Source of the DNA: Anaerohalosphaera lusitana
GTDB taxonomy: Bacteria > Planctomycetota > Phycisphaerae > Sedimentisphaerales > Anaerohalosphaeraceae
Length of the DNA stretch: 64,000 nucleotides
Direction of reading: 5' to 3'
Assembly: GCF_002007645.1 (NCBI RefSeq)
Contig: NZ_CP019791.1
Coordinates: 3,464,593 to 3,528,592, forward strand
The notes beneath the pieces are model-generated. The model made no database searches and was not told the origin of the DNA. It saw only the letters and a program-made list of their open reading frames with translations. Made by a program: the position numbers and the translations under genes. This document shows, one piece after another, positions 9,738 to 18,879 of this stretch; positions within the stretch are counted from its first letter, which is position 1; each line of letters begins with the position of its first letter.

Positions 9738-10550
9738 ATGAAAGAGAACCTTAAAGAATATATGAAGCCTGCCTTTCTGGTGTGTGTTGCGATCCTGGCG
9801 GTTGCGGCGTTCAGCAAAGAGGCGGTGGTCAAGTATACCGGCGTTAAGCTGAACAAGAAAGCGCTGCCGCTGCAGGCATCTTTCAGTGAGCTGGACAAGT
9901 CGGATATGGGACGATACAAGGTCGTGGACAAAAGCGACATTCCGAAGGAGATCGAGGACGAGCTGGGGGCGCAGGACTATATCAAGTGGGTCCTGGAGGA
10001 TACGGAAGCAGAGGAGTTCAGCCCGACGAGATTCTGTCTGCTGTTCATTACCTATTATACGGGCAACCCGGACCAGGTGCCGCATGTGCCTGAGGAGTGT
10101 TATGTCGGCGGGGGCAACAGCAGGAGAGAGAGCAAGGTTGTGACGCTGGATCTGGCGAAGAGTAACGGCGAAGCGGGGTCTATCCCGGCTGAACTGGAAA
10201 CGAAGCTGCTTATGTTTGCAAGAGAGAGCAAGGACATTTTCCGGACGAGTACCGAGTTTCCGGTGATGTACTTTTTCAAGACGAACGGACAGTATGCCAG
10301 CGGCCGCGGGGGTGTAAGAGCGATCATGGGCAGGAACTTTACGTCTGAGTATTCATATTTTTCGAAAGTAGAGTGGAACTTTTACGGCGGTAATGCCGGC
10401 AGACTGATATATCCGGATGAGGAACAGACGATCGAGGCAAGTGAGAATTTGATGAAGACACTTTTGCCTTTGTTCGAAAAGAAACACTGGCCCGACTGGG
10501 AGAAGGCTAATTCGGAGTCAGATGATGCTGACGAGTTCCAGGGACAGTAG
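9738..10550 (+). CDS. Exosortase-associated EpsI-like protein
   Basis: 270-residue protein with one N-terminal membrane anchor (about residues 10-27) and a domain outside the cytoplasm. The motif PHVPEECYVGGG (Pro115-Cys121 region) matches the conserved H-x-P-E-x-C-Y segment of EpsI/DUF3485 proteins, which in many bacteria are either fused to or encoded beside exosortases. Their molecular role in exopolysaccharide assembly is not established. An upstream in-frame TTG exists at 9726, but the ATG at 9738 with GCGGA five bases upstream is preferred. It starts 17 bases after the exosortase stop, so the two are almost certainly cotranscribed. The following TPR gene starts 74 bases further on. Confidence 0.85.
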   Translation: MKENLKEYMKPAFLVCVAILAVAAFSKEAVVKYTGVKLNKKALPLQASFSELDKSDMGRYKVVDKSDIPKEIEDELGAQDYIKWVLEDTEAEEFSPTRFCLLFITYYTGNPDQVPHVPEECYVGGGNSRRESKVVTLDLAKSNGEAGSIPAELETKLLMFARESKDIFRTSTEFPVMYFFKTNGQYASGRGGVRAIMGRNFTSEYSYFSKVEWNFYGGNAGRLIYPDEEQTIEASENLMKTLLPLFEKKHWPDWEKANSESDDADEFQGQ

Positions 10551-10624
10551 CAGCGCTTCGAGATGGAGCAGCTTTGTGTCTGTCGGCAGCGTAAGTTTTT
10601 GATATGTACTAAGGATTTTTTTAC

Positions 10625-13600
10625 ATGGCTAAGAAAAAGCTTAATAAGAAGGTAGCAATAATTGGTTCGGTACTGGCGGGATTTCTCGCGGTTGGCGTCA
10701 TCGTGGTTCTTTTGATGCTGAACAAGGACCCGCAGGTATTCCTGGCGGACGCCAAGGCTATGCAGACCCAGCATCAGACGCTTCTGGAAGGGGTTTCCGA
10801 TGTCGAGGAACCGAGCGAGGAGAAGGTTGAAGAGGTTAAGACCGCGTTCAACGAGATCACGAGCAATTATAAACGAGCCTTCAGGTATGCCAAGAACAAT
10901 GAGGAGCTGCGGATAGACATTCTGTTCCGGCTGGCTGAGCATCATCTGATGGATACGCGTTTTCATGAGGCAGACTGGCCCAAGGCGCGAGGTGCGTGGA
11001 GTCAGGTTCTGAATATCGATCCCAAGCATATCAAGGCCAGGACCAAGCTGCTGGATTTTTACTATACGGCGTGTGACAGCATGGCTGATCTGGGGGTGAA
11101 GGGGAATGAAACGCTTTGGCTCGAAGTAAAATCCAACGCCGATGAACTGGTAGAGATATTTGAAGAGAAAGGCCAGCAGGCTGATCCTTACGTTTTGAAG
11201 GCGCAAGGCCGGGCGGCTATGCAGATGGTCAACCTGGGGCTCACGACGGAGTTGGAGAGCACTGCACAGACGGCTATTGACGCTTTGATGAAAGTAGTTG
11301 AGAACAACCCTGAAGATGCAGAGGCGTATGTAATGCTCGGCAGAGCGTATGTCGTTGCGGGTCAGATGCGTGATGACCGCGGTGAGATGGACGCCCTGAC
11401 GGAAGGACGTGAAAAGCAGAAGGAAATTCTCACTCAGGGCGTTGAAACGCTGCCAGAATCGGCAAGCATCAGAGTCGCCCTGCTGGAGACGAAAGTGGAC
11501 CGCATCAAGGAGCAGGTTCAGAGGCTGGATGATGAGGCCCAGGAACAGGCTCGCGAGAATCTGCGGTCGCTGGAGCCGGAGTTTAAGGAGCTTGCGGAGA
11601 GATTTGAGTCGAATCCGGAAGTGTACGCGGCTATGGGAGCTTATTACGGCTCGGACATAAAGCGGATCGGCGATGCTGTCGAGGCTATGCAAAAGGCATG
11701 GGAGCTGGATAAGGATAATATCAAGAATGCGATCAGAGCGTCCAGATTCCAGTACTATCAATACAACATCACGGGCGATGAAGGGGCATTCGACCAGGCG
11801 ATAGATATTGTAAATTACGCATTGAATTCGCCGAAGACGCAGGATATACCAGGTCCAAGGCAGGCGGCTGCTAGGTTTGCAAGACTGAACTTGTACAGTT
11901 TCCTGGGGCAGTGTTATGCAACGCGTGCGATGAATACCGCGGAGGAAGCGGACAACAGTGAGTGGATAGCCAAGCTCGAAGAGGCTGTGGGAGATATAAG
12001 ACAGTTCTTCGGTACCGAGGACAATCCGAATGTTCAGAAGTGGCAGGGTATCATCGAGCTGGTTAACGGCGATGACAGCGAAGCGATCCGGTTGATGTAC
12101 TCGGCTTATACGAGCATGCAGGCTGCAGACAATACGGACGCGTTTCTTTGCGATGTCCTGGCTGACGTTTTCGAAGGCAGGCGTGAAACAGGTTTGCGTC
12201 AGGAATTCATCTCTAACGCCCTTTCGGGCGGAGCGGGTGCCTATAAGCCGGAACTGCTGCTGGATTACGCGGAGATCATGACGGATCTCGGGTCGGCTTC
12301 ACAGGTTGTTTCGCTGCTAGAAGAATATGAAAAGCTGCACGGGGCAAGTCCTGAGGTTGAACAACTGAGGGCACGTGCTTACATGCGTGCGGGCGATATG
12401 GTGAATGCCGAGCAGGCGGTCGAGAAGCTCGGTGACAGTGATGAGGCGATCATGCTCAGGCTGGTGCTCACTGAGAACCGCATAAGGCGGCTTGTCAGCG
12501 ACATGAAGCTTGCTGAGCTCAGTGAAGATGGCGAGGCTGAGGCACGAAAGGAAGTGATTAACGAAGATCTCAATGAATACAGAAATCAGCGGGTCGATCT
12601 TTTCAAGAAGCTGATCGGGCGCAAGGCAGAAGATGTTCCTGTTCCGAAGGCTACGTGTGACGACCTGGTGCGTATCGGTCAGAAGGACCGTGCGGTTGAA
12701 CTGATGAACACTTATGCTCAGGCCTACCCCGAGAGCAAGGACGCCAAGGTATATCTGAACATCTTGCAGCAGCCGGAACCGCTGGAACTTTCCGGGGAAC
12801 AGAAGGACAATATCGTCACGGGAGTATTGGGCGGGCTTGATGATGAATTCGAAAGTGAGCTGAATCTTGGAATGTATTTCCAGGAGAGAGGTGAGACGGG
12901 TAAAGCACTTGTGCATTTCCAGAAAGCAATATCTCTGGACGATGACAGTGAGGCAGCTATAAGCGGTGCGTTCGATGCGGCGATCGCGGAGGAAGACTTT
13001 GATACGGCTGAGGAACTGGCTGTTAAGGCGGGCGATCTGAATCTTGACAAGTGCGACGGCAGTTTCTTTGAGGCTAGGGTCGCAATTGCGAATGAGGATT
13101 ACGAAGAGGCCCTGAACCTTCTGGACCAGTGCCTTCAGCAGCGTCCCGTATTTACCTATGCACATGTGCTCAAGAGCAAATGTCATATGGAGATGGGAGA
13201 TTATGAACAGGCAGTGGCAGAGGCCCGCAGAGCGAATCAGATGGTCCTGAGGGACGGCAATGTCGCAAAGCAGCTTGTTTCGGTATTGCGTGCACGCAAT
13301 GAAGCACTGAGGGGTAATGTTACGACGTCGCAGCAGCGTGAACTCGAGAGTGCGATGCAGAGGGCTGTTGCACTGAATCCTTCGGAATGGCAGCTTCAGG
13401 CAATGTATGGTGAGTATCTTCTGGACAAACGCCCTACCGATGCGATAGCTATTCTGCAGAATCTTGCCAATCGGATGCCGAACTCGCAAACACTTGCGAT
13501 GCTTGGTAATTCGGCGTTAGAAGTTGGAAAGCGAGAATCCGATCCTGGTGCTAAACAGGGTCTTTTCGAAATAGCCCGCAGCGCGTTTGCCAAAGCATAC

Positions 13601-15430
13601 GTTCTCGATCCTGCGGCTCAAAGCGTGCAGGAAGGTTATGCTGAATACCTTCGAGTCACGGGTCAGAAAGAAAAGGCCCAGGAGATGTTCGGCAAAGATG
13701 CGGGCACGATGTGGCGGTTCTATGTTCGCGATGCACAGTATGACAAGGCTGAGGAAATACTGCAGAAGCTCTATGCCGAGGACAGCAAGAACATTGACGT
13801 GCTCAAGGGGCTTATGACCGTTGCTCGCAGCACGAATGATGCGGAAGCACTGAAGCGTTATTCGAATGAGCTGCTGGCGGTCGATGACAGCGTTGACAAC
13901 AGGCTTCTTCAGGTACAGCTTTATCTGGAGCTCGACCTTATAAAAGAAGCGAACGAGAAACTTGCAAAGTTCCAGGAAGAGAACCCGGATGAGCCAAGAG
14001 CGAAGCTGCTGGAGGCCTGGGCGTCTATGTCACGCGGTGAGCTTGACAAGGCACTGGAGCTGGTCAATGTGACGATAGAGCAGGATCCGGAAAGCGCGAT
14101 CGCTTATCGTCTGCGTGGTCAGATCTACGGGCTTATGGGCCGACTGGATGAAGCGATAGACGATCTGCAGGAGAGCAAGAGCCTGGATCCGAGTCCGACT
14201 GTTCAGATGGAGCTGGCACGTATTTACAAGCGTGCGGGCAGGACAGCGGAAGCGATCGGTGAGCTGGTAGGGGCGATCGATGATGACCGTGCACCGATGA
14301 GCATCAGGATCATGCTGGAGCAGATGTACGTCGAATCGGGAACCAAGAGCGAGCTTGAGAGCTTTTATCGGGATACGATCGCGAAGTACAACGAGAATGC
14401 ATACTGGCACTTCAAGTATGGAGCACATTCTCTGCGTGAGCGTGATTACAGCCTGGCTGAGAATCTGTTCCTCAAGTCGCTTGAGCTTAGCAATACTGAT
14501 CAGGCGAAGCTTTCGGCACTTGACGGGTATCTTACGGCACTGAGGCTCGGTAAGAACTACGATGAGCTTTACAAGTTCGCGGCTGATTATACCGACGGTC
14601 AGTTCGCACCGGTTGCGTATGCCCAGATCGCAACGGCGAAGGATCAGCAGGATGACCGTGCGGCTGCGGTTGAGAATTTCAACAAGGCGCTTAATGCGGC
14701 CGGGACCAACGAGCAGTATGTGCTGAAGATACTGGACAATATGTTCAAGGTACTGGGCGCCAACGATGTAATTCAGTGGTGTGAGGGAACTCTTGCGGAA
14801 AATCCCGATTCGCTGACTGCAAATCTGACGATGTTCAAGATAAACCAGGCGACTGGTAAGTTCGGTGAAGGGTTGAAGTATATCAGCAAATGTATGGAGC
14901 TGGCCAGCGAAAACAAGAATCAATGGCTGGAATTCGCGGCAATGAAGGCACAGTTGCTGCTGATGGCTTACATGAGCAACCCGAGTGATGATTATCTGCA
15001 GATGGCGATAGATCAGCATGAGGCGATACTGGAGAAGCAGCCGAATAATTCGAACGTAAGGAATAATCTGGCGTATCTGCTTGCTAAGAGCGGTGAAAAT
15101 ATCGACAAGGCTCTTGAATATGCCAAGAGAGCCCATGAGACGGCACCTAACGATCATAACAAGATGGATACGTACGGTTATGTGCTGTGCAAAGCAGGCG
15201 AATATGAGAAGGCGAAAGAGACCATGATCATGGCGATCCAGATCGCTGAGAAAGACGGCGGTTCTGTCGACTGGGGCTATTACGAGCATCTCGGAATGGC
15301 GCAGGAAGGCCTTGGTGAGGATCAGGCAGCGGCAGAGTCGTATCAGACGGCGATCGATCTGGCGAAAGAGCAGATATCGGATCAGGACAAGGAGCGGCTG
15401 CAGGCTGCTGTCGAAAGATCGAGCAGCTAG
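10625..15430 (+). CDS. Giant membrane-anchored TPR protein of the exopolysaccharide locus
   Basis: 1601-residue protein with a short basic N-terminus and a single membrane segment (about residues 9-31). Almost the whole remainder is helical tetratricopeptide-type repeats, seen as recurring A-x3-Y/A and P-x-N/S-A periodicities (for example PESAIAYRLRGQIYGLMGR and PNNSNVRNNLAYLLAKSG). Topology suggests that the repeats lie in the periplasm. By position beside an exosortase it resembles the PrsT-type TPR proteins of exosortase loci, proposed to scaffold the export machinery; this assignment is by context. No C-terminal sorting tail is present. It has no catalytic motif that I can recognise. The long plus-strand frame is uninterrupted and the large reading frames on the opposite strand are shadows. 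Confidence 0.9.
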   Translation: MAKKKLNKKVAIIGSVLAGFLAVGVIVVLLMLNKDPQVFLADAKAMQTQHQTLLEGVSDVEEPSEEKVEEVKTAFNEITSNYKRAFRYAKNNEELRIDILFRLAEHHLMDTRFHEADWPKARGAWSQVLNIDPKHIKARTKLLDFYYTACDSMADLGVKGNETLWLEVKSNADELVEIFEEKGQQADPYVLKAQGRAAMQMVNLGLTTELESTAQTAIDALMKVVENNPEDAEAYVMLGRAYVVAGQMRDDRGEMDALTEGREKQKEILTQGVETLPESASIRVALLETKVDRIKEQVQRLDDEAQEQARENLRSLEPEFKELAERFESNPEVYAAMGAYYGSDIKRIGDAVEAMQKAWELDKDNIKNAIRASRFQYYQYNITGDEGAFDQAIDIVNYALNSPKTQDIPGPRQAAARFARLNLYSFLGQCYATRAMNTAEEADNSEWIAKLEEAVGDIRQFFGTEDNPNVQKWQGIIELVNGDDSEAIRLMYSAYTSMQAADNTDAFLCDVLADVFEGRRETGLRQEFISNALSGGAGAYKPELLLDYAEIMTDLGSASQVVSLLEEYEKLHGASPEVEQLRARAYMRAGDMVNAEQAVEKLGDSDEAIMLRLVLTENRIRRLVSDMKLAELSEDGEAEARKEVINEDLNEYRNQRVDLFKKLIGRKAEDVPVPKATCDDLVRIGQKDRAVELMNTYAQAYPESKDAKVYLNILQQPEPLELSGEQKDNIVTGVLGGLDDEFESELNLGMYFQERGETGKALVHFQKAISLDDDSEAAISGAFDAAIAEEDFDTAEELAVKAGDLNLDKCDGSFFEARVAIANEDYEEALNLLDQCLQQRPVFTYAHVLKSKCHMEMGDYEQAVAEARRANQMVLRDGNVAKQLVSVLRARNEALRGNVTTSQQRELESAMQRAVALNPSEWQLQAMYGEYLLDKRPTDAIAILQNLANRMPNSQTLAMLGNSALEVGKRESDPGAKQGLFEIARSAFAKAYVLDPAAQSVQEGYAEYLRVTGQKEKAQEMFGKDAGTMWRFYVRDAQYDKAEEILQKLYAEDSKNIDVLKGLMTVARSTNDAEALKRYSNELLAVDDSVDNRLLQVQLYLELDLIKEANEKLAKFQEENPDEPRAKLLEAWASMSRGELDKALELVNVTIEQDPESAIAYRLRGQIYGLMGRLDEAIDDLQESKSLDPSPTVQMELARIYKRAGRTAEAIGELVGAIDDDRAPMSIRIMLEQMYVESGTKSELESFYRDTIAKYNENAYWHFKYGAHSLRERDYSLAENLFLKSLELSNTDQAKLSALDGYLTALRLGKNYDELYKFAADYTDGQFAPVAYAQIATAKDQQDDRAAAVENFNKALNAAGTNEQYVLKILDNMFKVLGANDVIQWCEGTLAENPDSLTANLTMFKINQATGKFGEGLKYISKCMELASENKNQWLEFAAMKAQLLLMAYMSNPSDDYLQMAIDQHEAILEKQPNNSNVRNNLAYLLAKSGENIDKALEYAKRAHETAPNDHNKMDTYGYVLCKAGEYEKAKETMIMAIQIAEKDGGSVDWGYYEHLGMAQEGLGEDQAAAESYQTAIDLAKEQISDQDKERLQAAVERSSS

Positions 15431-15506
15431 AGTCGCAAGATATATGGAGCAAGTTTCGGCGATTGGGCCGAGTATATAAACCTGGTAACAATAGGAGATA
15501 GTTGAA

Positions 15507-17729
15507 ATGTCGAACATACAACGTACGTCGAATCCGTTGGGCAATCCGATGCCCCCGATGCCGCCGAGAGGCCCGATGCCTGCTCCCGGTATGGATAACA
15601 GTATGACCGCGAAGGAAGTTACGGCGATCCTGCGCAGGCATATCTGGCTCATTATCGCATTTACGATCGCGGGCGTGATCATCGGCGGAGCGTCGTGGTA
15701 TCTGCTTCTGCGGTATGCGCCTAAGTATACTTCACGGTCGGCGATCAAGGTCGAACCACCAGCAGATGTTGACCCGACGAGTCTTACCAGTCCCATCCCT
15801 AACAAGGATATCTATTACCAGTTCCGTTCGGAAAAAGCCGCCTACATGAAACAGCAGAATATGCTGAGGGACCTGTTGAAACGGGATGACGTGAGACAGA
15901 CAGGCTGGTATAAGAGTTTTGACAGTCCCAATGACCGGCTAGAAGCTTTGGAAGATGATTTGAGGGCTTCTCCTGAACGGGACGGCACATGGGTACGTTT
16001 ATCGATGACAGCAGGAAACAAGGCAGATGCTAAGTCCATACTTAACGAGGCTATTTCTCTGTTCCTTCAGAAACAAAGAGATGCTGCCTCGGAAGACACG
16101 ACAAGGCGACGTGGAGAAATGAAGGATCAAAGAGATGAGATCAAGGAGGAAATCCAGAACCTTGACGATCAGTTGGCCGCACAGCGGAGAGGCACGAGTT
16201 ATAATCTTGCTGAGACGAACTTCAGGACGTTCCTCGATGACAAGCTGGAGGAAATCCAGACGCGCAGAGACGAACTGGAAACAAGGCGCAGTGAACTGGA
16301 GAGTCAGATAGAGATACTGAAACGCCGGGCAGAAGGCGAGTATGACCAGGTTGTGAGAGAGAGGATAGAACAGGATCCCACGGCCGCGACGATGCGGAAC
16401 AGGATCGCTGTGCTGGAGACTCAGCTTGCAGGTCTGGAAGCACGGTTTGGTGACGACCACAGACGTGTCAAGGAAGCCCGGGACGCGCTTAAGAGAGCCA
16501 GGGATGATCTTGCCCAGAGGCAGGCTGAGATCGGTAACATCGTAAGGTATGCCGACCTTCAGAACGCTCAGGATCGGCTCACAACTATGGCGGTTGAACT
16601 GGAAACTACCGAGCGACAGGTTGACGATGCTGTTGCTGAGTACAAGGAACTGGCTGACAGACGTGCTAATTATGATCGGGTGCTGACCGACCGTGAAGAA
16701 GCACAGAGACGCCTTGAAGAGATAAATACCGTTATTCAGAAACTGGATGCAAAGCTCAACGACCCGAAGCTCAGCAAGGTCAGTCAGGCATTTGAGGCGA
16801 CAGAACCAAATGAGGTAAGTTCACCTCAACTGCCGATCTATGTCGGCGGCGGATTCATGCTTGGACTGCTGGCTGGTGTTGGTCTGGCGTTCGCGATAGA
16901 GATGCTGAACGATCTGCTGCGTTCGCCGAGCGATGTTGCGAAGCATCTGCGTGTGCCGCTGCTGGGTATGGTCAGTCATGCAGACGAAGAAGACGGTATG
17001 GAGGGTGTCAACCTGCATCATGCTGTAAGGCAGGCGCCGTTCTCGATGATGAGTGAGAATTACAGACAGCTCAAGACGAACCTGAGGCTCAGCGAGTCGG
17101 GCGGCAGTCATAAGACGCTTATGGTAACAAGCTGTAACGTCGGCTGCGGTAAGACGTCGGTTGCGACGAACCTGGCGTATACGCTGGTCGCGGAAGGTGA
17201 GCGAGTTCTGCTGATCGATACGAACTTCCGCAGGCCGAGCATCGCGAAGGAGTTCCCGCAGGTAGCAGAGGGCGACGGTACGCATGCGGACAAGGGCCTG
17301 AGCAACTATCTGATGGGCCAGGCTCAGTGGAACGATGTGATCCGTGCGAGCGGTGTAGAGTTCCTCGATATCGTTGACAGCGGACCGCTGCCGAACAATC
17401 CAAGCGAGCTGCTGGGCGGCGATAAGATGCGTGAGCTGCTCGATCAGGCGAAGCAGAGCTATGATTATGTGTTAATCGACGGTCCCGCCCTGCTGGTCAG
17501 TGATGCGAAGGTTCTGGCATGGCAGGCGGACGGCACGGTTGTCGTATTCAACGCCACTTCGACCCGCAAGGGTGAGGCACAGAGGGCACTTCGCGAACTG
17601 CGTAACATCAACGCGGATGTCGCGGGCACGGTGCTGCTTGGCGTGAAAGCAATGAAGGGTGGATACTTCCACGAGATCCAGCGTGCTTATCATCAGTATC
17701 AGCAGGTTGGGCTGAACGCTCCGGCATAG
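15507..17729 (+). CDS. Wzz-type chain-length regulator fused to BY-kinase
   Basis: Inner-membrane polysaccharide co-polymerase and tyrosine autokinase in a single 740-residue chain. After a Pro/Met-rich cytoplasmic head, membrane segment 1 is at about 47-68. A Wzz domain and a long periplasmic coiled coil (about 190-430) follow, then membrane segment 2 at about 442-462. The cytoplasmic kinase has Walker A in CNVGCGKTS (Lys549), Walker A' in LLIDTNFRRP and Walker B in YVLIDGPALL. The C-terminal tail carries Tyr720, Tyr728 and Tyr731, candidates for autophosphorylation, which in this family controls chain length and export through the Wza-like channel (6956-8533). The tyrosine cluster is smaller than in enterobacterial Wzc. 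The start follows an AGGAG site. Confidence 0.92.
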   Translation: MSNIQRTSNPLGNPMPPMPPRGPMPAPGMDNSMTAKEVTAILRRHIWLIIAFTIAGVIIGGASWYLLLRYAPKYTSRSAIKVEPPADVDPTSLTSPIPNKDIYYQFRSEKAAYMKQQNMLRDLLKRDDVRQTGWYKSFDSPNDRLEALEDDLRASPERDGTWVRLSMTAGNKADAKSILNEAISLFLQKQRDAASEDTTRRRGEMKDQRDEIKEEIQNLDDQLAAQRRGTSYNLAETNFRTFLDDKLEEIQTRRDELETRRSELESQIEILKRRAEGEYDQVVRERIEQDPTAATMRNRIAVLETQLAGLEARFGDDHRRVKEARDALKRARDDLAQRQAEIGNIVRYADLQNAQDRLTTMAVELETTERQVDDAVAEYKELADRRANYDRVLTDREEAQRRLEEINTVIQKLDAKLNDPKLSKVSQAFEATEPNEVSSPQLPIYVGGGFMLGLLAGVGLAFAIEMLNDLLRSPSDVAKHLRVPLLGMVSHADEEDGMEGVNLHHAVRQAPFSMMSENYRQLKTNLRLSESGGSHKTLMVTSCNVGCGKTSVATNLAYTLVAEGERVLLIDTNFRRPSIAKEFPQVAEGDGTHADKGLSNYLMGQAQWNDVIRASGVEFLDIVDSGPLPNNPSELLGGDKMRELLDQAKQSYDYVLIDGPALLVSDAKVLAWQADGTVVVFNATSTRKGEAQRALRELRNINADVAGTVLLGVKAMKGGYFHEIQRAYHQYQQVGLNAPA

Positions 17730-17768
17730 CAACCGGGATAAATTTGTTAATCAATCAGGGAATGTGTT

Positions 17769-18707
17769 ATGAGTAGCTATCTGGTGACCGGAGGTGCCGG
17801 GTTTATTGGTTCGAATATCTGCCGACGGCTGGTGAATGAAGGCCATTCGGTAAAGGTGATCGATAACCTGCTGACGGGCAAGAAGAGCAATCTGGATGAC
17901 ATCATTGACAAGATCGACTTCATCGAGGGCGACATGGGCGACGTTGAGTTGTCCAAGGCCGCGATGAAGGATGTCGATGTTGTATTCCATCAGGGTGCCC
18001 TGCCGTCGGTTCCGAAAAGCGTGGACGATCCGGCTGCGACGCATAAGCATTGTGTGGACGCTACGTTCAATGTGCTGCTGGCTGCGAGGGACAGCGGCGT
18101 CAAGCGTGTGGTTTATGCAGCGAGTTCTTCGGCGTATGGTGACAGCGAGAGGCTGCCTAAGGTGGAAGATATGGTTACGAATCCGCTTTCGCCTTACGCG
18201 GTCGGCAAGCTGGTCGGCGAGTATTACTGCAAGGTGTTCAGTGAGGTGTTCGGGCTGGAGACGATCGCGTTGCGGTATTTCAACGTGTTCGGGCCTTACC
18301 AGGATCCGACGAGCCAGTACGCGGCAGCGATCCCTGCGTTCGTTACGAGCATTTTGAAGGGTACGCCCCCTACCATCTACGGTGACGGTGAGCAGAGCAG
18401 AGACTTCACCTACATTGATAACGTTGTCGAAGCGAATATGTGTGCGGCCAATGCCGAGAAGACACAGGGCGAGGTTGTGAATATCGCCTGCGGCGACCGT
18501 ATCACGGTCAACGAAATCATCAAGATGATCAATTCGATCACGGGCCAGAATGTAGAACCAGAGTACGCCCCACGAAGGGCGGGCGATGTGAAGCATTCGC
18601 ATGCAGACATCAGCAAGGCTAAGGAAGTGATCGGTTTCGAGCCGGTCTGTGAGTTCCGTGAAGGACTGGATAAGGCGATCGACTGGTACAGGGACAACCT
18701 GATGTAG
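17769..18707 (+). CDS. NAD-dependent nucleotide-sugar epimerase/dehydratase
   Basis: 312-residue extended short-chain dehydrogenase, probably a UDP-hexose or UDP-N-acetylhexosamine 4-epimerase that supplies precursors for the polysaccharide made by this locus. The NAD-binding motif is TGGAGFIGS (residues 7-15). The catalytic pair is Tyr143 and Lys147 in SPYAVGK, preceded by a Ser-rich ASSSAYG segment. The residues after RYFNVFGP and the DFTYIDN signature are typical of the epimerase branch. Substrate specificity cannot be decided from sequence. It starts 39 bases after the Wzz/kinase gene and is the last gene before a strong terminator, so it belongs to the same transcription unit. Confidence 0.88.
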   Translation: MSSYLVTGGAGFIGSNICRRLVNEGHSVKVIDNLLTGKKSNLDDIIDKIDFIEGDMGDVELSKAAMKDVDVVFHQGALPSVPKSVDDPAATHKHCVDATFNVLLAARDSGVKRVVYAASSSAYGDSERLPKVEDMVTNPLSPYAVGKLVGEYYCKVFSEVFGLETIALRYFNVFGPYQDPTSQYAAAIPAFVTSILKGTPPTIYGDGEQSRDFTYIDNVVEANMCAANAEKTQGEVVNIACGDRITVNEIIKMINSITGQNVEPEYAPRRAGDVKHSHADISKAKEVIGFEPVCEFREGLDKAIDWYRDNLM

Positions 18708-18731
18708 CTTTTGGCGTCCTATTGAAATTGC

Positions 18732-18764
18732 AAGGCCCGGTGGTTTCGACCGTCGGGCCTTTTT
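18732..18764 (+). terminator. Terminator closing the exopolysaccharide locus
   Basis: AGGCCCGGTGGT (18733-18744) pairs with ACCGTCGGGCCT (18749-18760) around a TTCG tetraloop, with two G-U pairs, and is followed by TTTT. It lies 25 bases past the epimerase stop. Confidence 0.88.
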
Positions 18765-18790
18765 GCTGCGCGTTTGGCGATTATGCGAGC

Positions 18791-18819
18791 TTGATAACAA
18801 TGGGCAAAGCAATTAGAAT
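18791..18819 (+). promoter_or_regulatory. Candidate promoter of exonuclease III gene
   Basis: TTGATA (18791-18796), 17-base spacer, TAGAAT (18814-18819). The predicted RNA start is near 18826, about 55 bases before the ATG at 18880. The site follows directly after the terminator of the previous locus. Confidence 0.55.
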
Positions 18820-18879
18820 GTGCGGTTAATGGTTTTGTGGTGGTTGGGTTATCAGCTAATCTATTTAGAGGTCATCAAA

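Noticed and set aside
1750-15480. Recurring GATATGGAGC-like strings in intergenic gaps (near 1789, 6757, 10561, 15441)
   Set aside because: Matches are short and flanks differ; likely chance rather than a common riboswitch or operator.
14030-15805. 591-codon minus-strand frame opposite the TPR gene
   Set aside because: Shadow of a repetitive, G-rich coding frame; no domain, no ribosome site, composition typical of antisense reading.
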